Source: Hirudinaria manillensis (Eukaryota > Annelida > Clitellata > Hirudinida > Hirudinidae). From it: a DNA stretch of 64,000 nucleotides. Within the stretch, counting starts at the first letter, position 1; each line of letters begins with the position of its first letter. Of the stretch, positions 9,653-18,656 are shown piece after piece. Both the position numbers and the translations under genes were made by a program. Where the stretch lies: positions 1,821,001 through 1,885,000 of the forward strand of contig CM067530.1 of assembly GCA_034509925.1 (NCBI GenBank), in the 5' to 3' direction. The notes beneath the pieces were generated by a model. The model was not told the DNA's origin, did no database searches, and saw only the letters and a list, made by a program, of their open reading frames with translations.

Positions 9653-11489
9653 TGAGTCGGGACATACCAGTTAATAGAGGAGTCAGGCAAGGTGATCCAA
9701 TGTCTCCTCTACTTTTCAACGCGGTTATCGACATGGTGATGTCAGAGGTAGACCAATCCATCGGTGTGACTGGCGATGTTAGTTCATCAGTCAAATGCAA
9801 TTATTTGGCGTTCGCAGATGATTTGATCCTGCTATCCTCTACTGATATTGGAATGAGGATGTTGTTGAAACAAGTCGAGGAATCTCTGGCAAAAGTTGGA
9901 CTAATTATGAATGCCCAAAAATGTTCTTCACTGAGAGCGAAAGTGCAAAAGAAAAACAGTCCTTGGATTGTTGACCCGGATTCTTACCTCAGTGTCAGCC
10001 AGCTGCCAATCAAGGCAATGAACATTCTCGACACCTACCGATATCTTGGAATTGACATTGGCCCAAAAATGAAATACGCGTCACTAGGCGACAGAATGCA
10101 TAAATCCTTGCATGCAATATCTAGAGCTCCTTTAAAGCCAAATCAAAAACTCTACACCCTAAGATCGAACCTTATTCCAAGCCTCGTGCACTATCTTACC
10201 TTCAATAAAATCTCTTTGAAATCTCTAAAGGCTGCAGACACGAAAGTAAGATCTGCCGTCAGGCAATGGCTGCGCCTCCCAAAAGACACGCCGACCGCCT
10301 TCTTCCATGCGGGGCTGAAATTTGGTGGATTGGGACTACTGCAGCTCAGAAAGTGGGTTCCACTCATCAGAACCAGCAGAATGAGATCTATGATGGCTCG
10401 CTCGAAAAGCAATGAAGACGAATTCTTGCTCGACACTCTAAAGGACAACAGCATCGTCCTTGGAGAACACAGGAAGTTCGGGCAATTAAATTCGGAGTCG
10501 TCAGCCAAAAAACGACTTAAGGAAGAGACTCTCGAGAGCCTTTACAGCTCGGTAGACGGATTTGGACTCCAGTCCTTTTTCCAGGGTGTCGGTATCAGTG
10601 AATGGATCGCGGATGGGCGTTCAAGATTGTTCCCGAGTGACTACTTAAAGTGCTTAAAGGTCAGAGCAGGCGTCCTCCCATGCAATCTCCGGGTTTCCAG
10701 ATATCATCCAGAGGTAAACACCAAGTGTGACGCCGGTTGCAGAGTCACCGAGAGCCTGGATCACATTTTCCAGGTTTGTCCAGGAATGGATGTATCGAGA
10801 CGAGAGAGGCACAACAACCTCGTCCATCGGCTGGAAACGAAGTTGGCCGAGAAAGGGTACTTCACCAAAATCGAGCCGAGGATACCAGTTGAGGAAGGTA
10901 TCAGAGTCCCTGACCTAGTCGCATGGAGTAAGGACGATTCAATCGTATGCGACGTCACCATTGTCTCTGATACCGCCTCACTGGACGAGGTCCACTCATC
11001 CAAGACAGGGAAATATAACTCCAAAGACATCCACATCTGGATGTCTAACAATAACCCTGGGGGTGCTCTCTCTCCGAAGATCATAGTAACCGCCTTTGTA
11101 TGCAACTTCAGAGGTGTAATATCCTCCAGATCTTACTTGTCATGGCGGGGCATCGGTCTGTCCAGAAACGGCATGATGTACCTGGCAACATCGGTTTTGC
11201 TGGACACCTACCTTATGTGGAAATTCCATAAGCGCAGAACTCATAAACGTTGGCGCCGGCGAATTGGACTATAGTGATTGATTATGGTTGATGTCGCTTG
11301 TTTATAGCGCGGTGTTGTTGGCGCTGGGGAATGCGGTTGTATGTCCCGGGGTGATCTCGGGCCCGGATGGGGGACAGTGGATGTTAGTTGAGGTGTTTGA
11401 TGATCGCGTTTGCTGTTGGATGATTTTTTTTGGCCGAGAAAATAAAGGAAAAAAAAAAAAAAAAAAAAAAAAATAATAAAAAAAATAAA

Positions 11490-11529
<40 letters not shown>

Positions 11530-11540
11530 TTAATATTAAT
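9652..11540 (+). mobile_element. R2-clade-like non-LTR retrotransposon, 5'-truncated
   Basis: The open frame at 9652-11274 (540 codons, no ATG of its own) is the C-terminal part of a retrotransposon protein. It starts inside the reverse transcriptase domain (RGVRQGDPMSPLLF, residues 10-22) and has the catalytic FADD at 54-57 and YLGIDIG at 131-137. It then has a CCHC knuckle (Cys359, Cys363, His371, Cys376) and a restriction-like endonuclease with Pro-Asp at 420-421 and Asp434. CCHC plus this endonuclease places it with R2-type elements. The fingers of the polymerase and the N-terminal DNA-binding part are missing. The visible frame has no internal stop, so the insertion is recent. The 3' UTR (11275 to about 11450) ends in oligo(A) followed by (TAA)n. 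It cannot move by itself. Confidence 0.85.
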
Positions 11541-11556
11541 ATTAATAATAATAATA
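11449..11556. repeat. Oligo(A) followed by TAA/TAT microsatellite
   Basis: About 23 A residues, then TAATAAAAAAAATAAAAA, then (TAA)n and (TAATAT)n. This is the tail of the R2-like element merging with the microsatellite that originally separated blocks A and X. Confidence 0.8.
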
Positions 11557-12800
11557 TATATAAACATTTTGTTGAAATTGACGACAAGCAAAGACGAATT
11601 ACAGAGAAAAATTATTTGCATTTGCACAAGCATTTCGTAGTGTGAAAATTAATCAAAATTAATGAAAATTAAGCAAAAAGTAATCGAAAATAGTAACTGG
11701 ACCAAGACAATGGAATTGGGACTGACAAGAATTAGGGTTATTCGATGCGACTGTGTTTAGTCGTTTATAATTTATCGAGATCAATTATTAATCAATTATT
11801 AATTATTAATTAATTAATTACCTAACTGTTGATTACTTAATCATCATCATCAGTCCCATAAACTAAAATTATCACTTGGACACACTCAAACTGCCAAAAA
11901 CGTTTTAAGCGAAAGTATTTGCGCGGATTAAAGACAATATTTATTTTAGTCCTGTTTTGTTTTGCCGGAAGTTCTTGGAAAATTCTTCAAAATTCCAAAA
12001 AAGATTTTGACATCAGCAGGACATCAGGTTCTTTCTCGACAAATCGTCGATGTGAATGAACGAAGAAAGGAAAATGAAAGACAGAAGAAATATTATTTCG
12101 AAGAATTTTTTGTGAATTAAATCCGTCCCCTGCATCAACCTCTCCTCATCATCCTCAGCAACGCATGCTTTAAGTTCGTTTGTGACTACCTTTTGTTGCT
12201 TTAGTAATATTGAGTTATTTGAATTGAAATTATTTGTCTTGAAAATATGGGGAAATAATTTTATTTATCGATTTGTAAAGACCTCAATAAATGTAAACAC
12301 GATGTTTGTATTGCCTCTGCAATTTGTATGCATTTTGATTTAAATTGCAATATTGGGTCAAATAAAGGTTACAATGTAGTTGTATTCCACGAGTTAATTA
12401 ACATCGTGAGTTAAGAATAGTTTAAGAATAATAATAGTTTAATTTAATTTGTTGTTACATTTTTGTTATTAACTGATGACTCATTCAATACTCCATTGCA
12501 GTCTCAGAGACAAGTATCTGGAAGAAGTCATACAAGACCCATACCCTAGGGTCAAAATTTCAAAACGACAATTCTAATGTTGTTGTTGTTGTCATCGATG
12601 ATGATGATGACGATGCAATTGCACTCTTTCATAACGAAGTTGGACAAGACAATTGTTGTTGACAATAACCTTACAATTAATTATAGTTAATTGCAAGGAT
12701 TACAAACAATTGTCAACAAGCATTAAGTAAAAAATGAAATAAATCTTACAATCAAGCACTTATTTTTACGATTCTTAGCCTCGTAAATTTACCAATTTAT
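11555..12800. repeat. Block X, first copy of a segmental duplication
   Basis: The sequence from ATATATAAACATTTTGTTGAAATTG onward is repeated at about 15165-17225, including the decayed peptide frame, the CCCTAGGGT palindrome near 12544, and the GATGATGATGACGATG run near 12597. The second copy is longer by about 830 bases (about 15944-16775). Confidence 0.85.
11919..12059 (+). pseudogene. Decayed small secreted peptide frame, copy 1
   Basis: This frame reads CGLKTIFILVLFCFAGSS-like signal sequence (here with Arg for the first Cys), then a short polar region, and stops at 12057-12059. The second copy (15515-15712) has TGG (Trp) where this copy has TGA, and continues for 19 residues more. Neither copy has an in-frame ATG. 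I infer the remains of another secreted peptide gene; an exon with its start elsewhere is the alternative. Confidence 0.35.
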
Positions 12801-12838
12801 AATCATAATAATTATATTATTTCACAAAGCAATATTTT

Positions 12839-13040
12839 TTAATCTCCGAGGACAAAAGCACACAAAGCAATTAGCATCAAATTAATTAAACTGGTTCCAC
12901 TCAATCCAGGTGAAAATCCCCAATCGACAAAATTAGGTTCTCTTTTGGCAAAAATGTCCTTTTCATCATTGACGAGACTACATTTTGGAAGTTGTTTTTC
13001 GCTTTTAACGATTCCAGATCTTTCAACTAAAGATAATCTC
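12839..13040 (-). pseudogene. Small secreted precursor, family copy 4, decapitated
   Basis: This copy keeps the spacer from DDQRLSLVERSG, Lys-Arg, EPNFVDWGFSPGLSG and the hydrophobic end, and is very close to copy 3. The signal peptide, start codon, leader and proximal promoter are gone. At about 13048 the sequence jumps from the spacer straight into the conserved upstream block (GTCAAAGATTTAACGG), which in copy 3 lies at about 7520. The deletion therefore removed roughly 350 bases. An open frame runs through the join but has no signal peptide, so I call it a pseudogene. Confidence 0.75.
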
Positions 13041-13519
13041 TGGTCGTCTATTTTGCATATTGTCAAAGATTTAACGGCTGATACACGATTTAGATGCAAA
13101 CGTGTCATAAAATATTTCAGCAAGTCTCACTGCCGGAGTTTTTATCGCTCTCTAAACTCAAAGATTTATTTGCTTCTGATTAGAAATTATTGATTTTATT
13201 TTCTAGGGGCAAGTGACTTGTTCTATCAGATTTGAAATTGGATGCGTATCATTGGGAAAGAGCCCAATCGATAATATTGAAAATATAGGTTTGCATCATT
13301 TGCTGCATCAACTGGAGAATAGAATGAAAGTTCAAAGCGGACAATCTATTGATTGGAATTTTCCAGGAATTGTTATTTTCATCCTATAAACCTGCTACCT
13401 TCTTATTATCATCACCGTAAAACTCTCTCTAAACGGTGCTATATATTATTATGTGCTATTATTCTAATGATAAGTTTATTTAAATATTCATTTAGCATAT
13501 TTAGAATTGTAATTCGCAT

Positions 13520-13730
13520 GTTGATTATTGATGAAATTCAAATATTCAAATATATACAATTCGGGTAAGAGTTTCTTTTACGAAATAATTTTTTTTTAAT
13601 TGCTGACTCCTCTCTGAATTGAAAAGTAATTTGTATAGCGCTACACCCACCCGAGGGCGTTTCCTGGCAGAGCATGTTGGGTTTCGAACACATAGCGAAC
13701 ACAATGGCTCCACAACCATATGCAGTAAAG
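13520..13730. other. About 210-bp segment present only in the second block A
   Basis: The first copy runs from TAATTCGCAT directly to TTTATAGGCTATTATCC. Here the two are separated by about 210 bases that contain a TATAGCGC motif (13634-13641) and a GC-richer stretch (CACCCACCCGAGGGCG). It may be a short mobile insertion, or sequence lost from the first copy. Confidence 0.55.
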
Positions 13731-14242
13731 CTATTTATAGGCTATTATCCATTCTTCGAAATCAGAAATAACTAATTTTACTATTATGCAAGTGACGTTT
13801 TTTTAAATAAATACATAAATCATTTGTCGCACTTAAAATCGATAAGGCAGAAGATAAGATAATTGTAAATTAATTACCGGATTCAAATCTAATCTTTATA
13901 AATAAATTAAGCTTTATATCACGTTTGGATTTTAAACAATCCTTATTTTAATTTTGATACTATCAGTTGAACAATGGATATTGAACGTCTATCAGAACAA
14001 TCACCAATTTATACCATGTGATGCAATCACTATGCTCAACCATGATCTGATTCTGATCTTTAATAGCAGAAGTGATTTACAAATTTGTATATATTTGGAG
14101 TGACATTCAATGAAATTTAAATCTTATCAAAATTATCAGAATGATTGATGTTGATTTTGATAAAGAATGAATAAAAACAAAAGGTGCAACATTAGTTGAA
14201 GGAAAAGTATTAGTTGATTGGTATTATAAGAATATTAAAAGC

Positions 14243-14729
14243 ATGAAGTTACTTGTGTTTGTTTCCTTAACTGTTGTCAAGATTAATGCCGGTAAGAGTT
14301 TATTTTGGACATCAATGCTTTACATTTCTAAATATGGACGAATTAAGAAACTACGTGATGATTCGGTTGTATAATATTAATTCCTATTTTTTCTTTATTA
14401 AACACAACGTTCAAGAGCGCTCTGTGTGCTGGGATTCCTACGCTTTTGGCTTCTACGATCCATGTCTCGATTGGGATTGCAATTTTTATTGTCCTTCAGC
14501 TGCAAACAAAAGGGTCGTGGTGGCCGATCCAGAAAACTGTCAGACATATTTTCTCTGCCTGGACGGCAAGCTTATACCAAAGAGGTGTCCGGATGGATTT
14601 TTGTATAACAGAAATATAAATAGATGTGCCAGGCAAAGGAATGGTTATGATAAGTGTGAACAACCCTGCAGGCCTCAGCATAACATTTACAAAAACTATG
14701 TCGTCCACCAAATTCCCACGATTGAGTGA
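14243..14729 (+). CDS. Secreted single-domain peritrophin-A protein, copy 2
   Basis: The structure is the same as the gene at 8506-8992: exon 1 is 14243-14291, exon 2 is 14416-14729, and the 124-bp intron is in phase 1. It encodes 120 residues with a signal peptide (MKLLVFVSLTVVKINA) and a CBM14 domain with identical spacing of the six core cysteines. Changes from copy 1 include several charge changes on the surface of the domain (FVCKDNKL to FLCLDGKL; PKMCPNG to PKRCPDG). The reading frame is intact and the intron borders are kept, so both copies look functional. Divergence is visible in the coding part and less so in the spacer, which would fit relaxed or diversifying selection, but I have not measured rates. 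Confidence 0.87.
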
Positions 14730-15091
14730 TGAAAATGGAAGAACACAAACGAAAAATGCTCTTGCATCCGAACAAATCGAATTAAGAATCAATATTAAGA
14801 AGTTCATTTAATTTATCACATAACCGTTCAATTTATTCTAAATTTCCTGGAAATATACTACAGTTAAGTATGGGTCGAATGCACGATTACCTAAAGATTT
14901 GTTGGGTTTTCATAAATCGGGCTGAAAGTTAAAGATGGTAACATTAACTGTTCGAATTAACTTATTACTTCACTTAAATAAAAAGTATTTTGGAAATATT
15001 TAACAATGGTAGTTTAACTAAGTAAACGGTTTATCTTAGAGAACATTCACAAATTTAGCAACAAATGATTACTAATTACTAGTAATACATA

Positions 15092-15110
15092 ATATAATAA
15101 TAATAATAAC

Positions 15111-15145
<35 letters not shown>

Positions 15146-15163
15146 TAATAATAATAATAATAA
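15092..15163. repeat. TAA microsatellite, the empty site between blocks A and X
   Basis: A (TAA)n tract with two ACA interruptions lies between the second copies of A and X. The first copies have the retrotransposon pieces at this spot, so this is the paralogous pre-insertion site. Confidence 0.75.
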
Positions 15164-15164
15164 T

Positions 15165-17225
15165 ATATATAAACATTTTGTTGAAATTGACGAAAAGCAA
15201 AGCCGAATTACAGAGAAAAATTATTTGCATTTAGTATAAGCATGTCGTAGTGTGAGCAAAAAGTAATCGAAAATAGTGACTGGACCAAGACAATGGAATT
15301 GGGTTTGACAAGAATTAGGGTTATTCGATGTGACTGCGTTTAGTCGTTTATAACTTATCGAGATTAAATTATTAATAAATAAATTAATAATAATAATAAT
15401 AATAAATAATTAATTACCTAACTGTTGATTACTTAGTCATCATCATCAGTCTCATAAACTAAAATTATCACTTGGACACACTCAAACTGCCAAAAACGTT
15501 TTAAGCGAAAGTATTTGTGCGGATTAAAGACAATATTTATTTTAGTCCTGTTTTGTTTTGCCGGAAGTTCTTGGAAAATTCTTCAAAATTCCAAAAAAGA
15601 TTTTGACATCAGCAGGACATCAGGTTCTTTCTCGACAAATCGTCGATGTGAATGGACGAAGAAAGGAAAAAGACAGAAGAAATATTATTTCGAAGAATTT
15701 TTTTTGAATTAATTCCACCCCTTGCATCAACCTCTCCTCATCATCCTCAGCAACGCATGTTTTATGTTCGTTTGTGACTACCTTGTTTTGCTTTAGTAAT
15801 ATTGAGTTATTTGAATTTAAATTATTTGTCTTGAAAATATGGAGAAATAATTTTATTTATGGATGTTTGAAGATCTCAATAAATGTAAACACGGTGTTTG
15901 TATTAACTCTGCAATGTATGCATTTTGATTTAAATTCTTAGTTCAAACAGCTAATAAAACAAGTGAGCCGTGTTTCCAAAAGGGATTTTACAAATGTACT
16001 ACAAAACATCTGCAACAAATACAACAAGGCAGACAAAGAAATAGACATTTTAAAATCTAGGAAGAACAACTCAAATATTTAGCGAAGATATTGATTAAAT
16101 TAATTTGATAATTTAGGTGGAATTTCATTGATTTTTATGTTTGTTTCAAATGTTCGGAGAAAAGAAACCTTAGGCGAGGTTTGTAAATGTAAATATTGTA
16201 AAATGTCCATTTGTGATATTCTAGAATTTTGATGAACAGGTGAATGTATTGTAATAACCCGGGGTCCTCAAACTAATTATAGAAGGTCAGGTTTATTGAA
16301 AGTTGTCAGATGGCTTGGAAGATGTACAATGCTCAAATGTCTAAGTCTTGAAATCTGTTGTTTCTCTAACTCTCGCTCTGCTTTCCGAGATAAATCCATT
16401 TGTCGAGGTTCACAACCAAAGTGTCTGAATAGCACCAATTAATTAATTCTCAAATTATATTGCCACTAAATTTAATTAATTATTAAATTAATTAATCGGC
16501 AATATAATTTTAATTATTCTTCAATTATCTGGATCCAGGGATCCAACAGTATTAACCTGTGACAAAAATAATCATCGGTCTTTAAATGATTACATAACAA
16601 CATTTTGGACGTTTCACCCTTCTTCTTCTTCCGCGACAGAATGTAGATCATAAAATTGTGAACAAAATTATCATTTGAGAAATGTCGAAAATTGCAAACG
16701 ATTCTTTTTTTTTATTTAATCTTTGTTTCATCCTTAAATTTACCAATTGCAATTTAAAGAACGCTCGTATTGCAACATTGGGTCAAATAAAGGTTATAAT
16801 GTAGTTGTATTCCACGTGTTAATTAGCATTGTGCGTTAAGAAGTAATAATAGTTTAATTTAATTTGTTACATTTTTGTTATTAACTGATGACTCATTCAT
16901 TAATCCATTGTAGTCTCAGAGACAAGTATCTGGAAGAAGTCCTAGAAGGCCCATACCCTAGGGTCAAATTTTCAAAACGACAATTCTAATGTTGTTGTTA
17001 TTGTCATCGATGACGGTGACGATGACGATGATGACGATGCAATTGCACTCTTTCATAACGAAGGTGGACAAGACTATTGTTGTTGACATTAACGTTCCAA
17101 TTAATTATAGTTAATTGCAAGGATTACAAACAATTGTCAACAAACATTTAGTAAAAAAAATGAATAAATAAATAAATCTTGCAATCAAGCACTTATTTTT
17201 ACGATTCTGAGCCTCGTAAATTCAC
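15165..17225. repeat. Block X, second copy
   Basis: This is the duplicate of 11555-12800 with about 830 extra bases (about 15944-16775). That extra part is AT-rich, with an ATTAATTAAT palindrome around 16440-16500; I see no gene in it. Confidence 0.8.
15515..15712 (+). pseudogene. Decayed small secreted peptide frame, copy 2
   Basis: The frame has 65 sense codons, opens at a TTG and has no upstream in-frame ATG. It reads as a signal-like hydrophobic stretch (LKTIFILVLFCFAGSS), a polar region with one Cys (RRCEW) and a basic run (KKGKRQKK) before the stop. The first copy (11919-12059) has a stop at the Trp codon. It is either a secreted-peptide pseudogene or a second exon with an unseen start. 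Confidence 0.35.
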
Positions 17226-17561
17226 CAATTTCTCAAAAACAATATTTTAATATTCTAAAGTTCAAAGTTCAAACCTTTCGGATGCTTGCAATTGATTTTA
17301 ATCAATTTAATCAAGTTTAATCAAATTTAACGATGATTCCTAAAGTGAGGGGTTAAATAATAATTTAACAAGTCGCATGTAAATGTCCTAAAAAAGAACA
17401 TTTCAAGTTAAAGTCGTTTATTTAAATTATTTGTTTTTTTTTTAAACTACTTCAAGTGAAACAATCAATCTTTGAGAATAAATGAATGATGAATTGTAAT
17501 CTTTACAACTGATGCAACGTCAGTAATACAACTAGTGAATCGTTAGTAATACATTTAAGCA

Positions 17562-17687
<126 letters not shown>

Positions 17688-18375
17688 ATGATCATCATCA
17701 TCATTGTCAGTATCGTCATCATATTTGCTTAAGGGAAGTTATTATATATCCATAGCTACATCTTGTTTCACCTTGCAGAAGCTCGTGCGACATGGTAATC
17801 CATTGCAATGGTGATGATGATAATGATGATGATGATGACATCGTACTAAGTAATGTTGAAACAGTCCTTTTTTTTTCTACCACGTCCATCATCATCATCA
17901 TCGTCGTCGTCGTCATCATCATCATCATCATCATTATCGGCAACATGAACATCACGTCCTGATCCTCCAAAGGCTAAACTCACGCAATCGTTATCATCGT
18001 CGTAGTCGTCATCATCAGATTTTTATCGTAAGAATCTTCCAAGCATCGCGATCGATCAAAGCAGACACTGAATGCTGAGGTGAAATTCTTTCTGAACGTT
18101 TTAATGAACTTTGGAAAATAATGAAAATACTAGTTTACTTAAAATTAACATAACTGCAATAATAACCTATTAAAATGAATAATTAATTTCTTTCTTTGAA
18201 TAGAGTATTCAACTCTGAAATGAGGGAGGCAAGTTTTCAATCTCCCTAAAAATCGCGGGACTCCATCTATCTCTCGACTCCATCGGACGCCGAGATAGTA
18301 TCGAATCTCTATCGCGAATCGTAGGCAGATACAAAGATAATTTTTCTTTTTTTGCAACTACTATGATCACCAAAG
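17688..18375. repeat. Mixed ATC/GAT microsatellites and 3' flank of the Ig gene
   Basis: Several ATC, CGT and GAT runs lie at 17691-17720, 17811-17840 and 17887-17935. From about 18040 to 18375 there is ordinary sequence that should contain the 3' UTR of the minus-strand Ig gene. I did not find a clean AATAAA signal on that strand here. Confidence 0.5.
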
Positions 18376-18656
18376 TTAAAAGCAATTGAAAATCACGTCT
18401 GAGGTAGCACATTTGAAATTGTAAACTCTGACGACGACGACGAAGATGAACGTGGAAAGGAACGAAGGATGGTAGCGGAAAGAGCAAAACAGAGCAGCTC
18501 CGGAGTTGGTCTGCGTAATGGAGGAAGTCTTCTTCCGGTCATGTGACTTTCTTCCAGCATTCGGTGACGTCGATGAACTGAGAGAGGTCTGATTCGAGGA
18601 GTCAGCACTGTTTATCGAAGCGTCCGATAAGATTTCAGTCAGCACTTTGCGATGCT
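18376..18656 (-). CDS. Ig gene exon 7: candidate C-terminal exon
   Basis: The acceptor is CAATTCCAG and the phase matches exon 6, giving QKHRKVLTEILSDAS across the join. It continues with a Ser/Asn/Thr-rich stretch (NSADSSNQTSLSSSTS), a basic patch (RKSHDRKK), and a hydrophobic end (ALFCSF to FIFVVVV) before a stop. The valine run comes from a GAC microsatellite. Phase agreement supports the exon, but its low-complexity nature means a different or extra last exon remains possible. Confidence 0.5.

Larger units (their letters stand above)
12820..15055. repeat. Block A, second copy
   Basis: This is the duplicate of 6880-9310. The peritrophin part and its flanks (about 13731-15050) are nearly identical to 7995-9305. 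The insert at 13520-13730 has no counterpart in the first copy. Confidence 0.85.
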
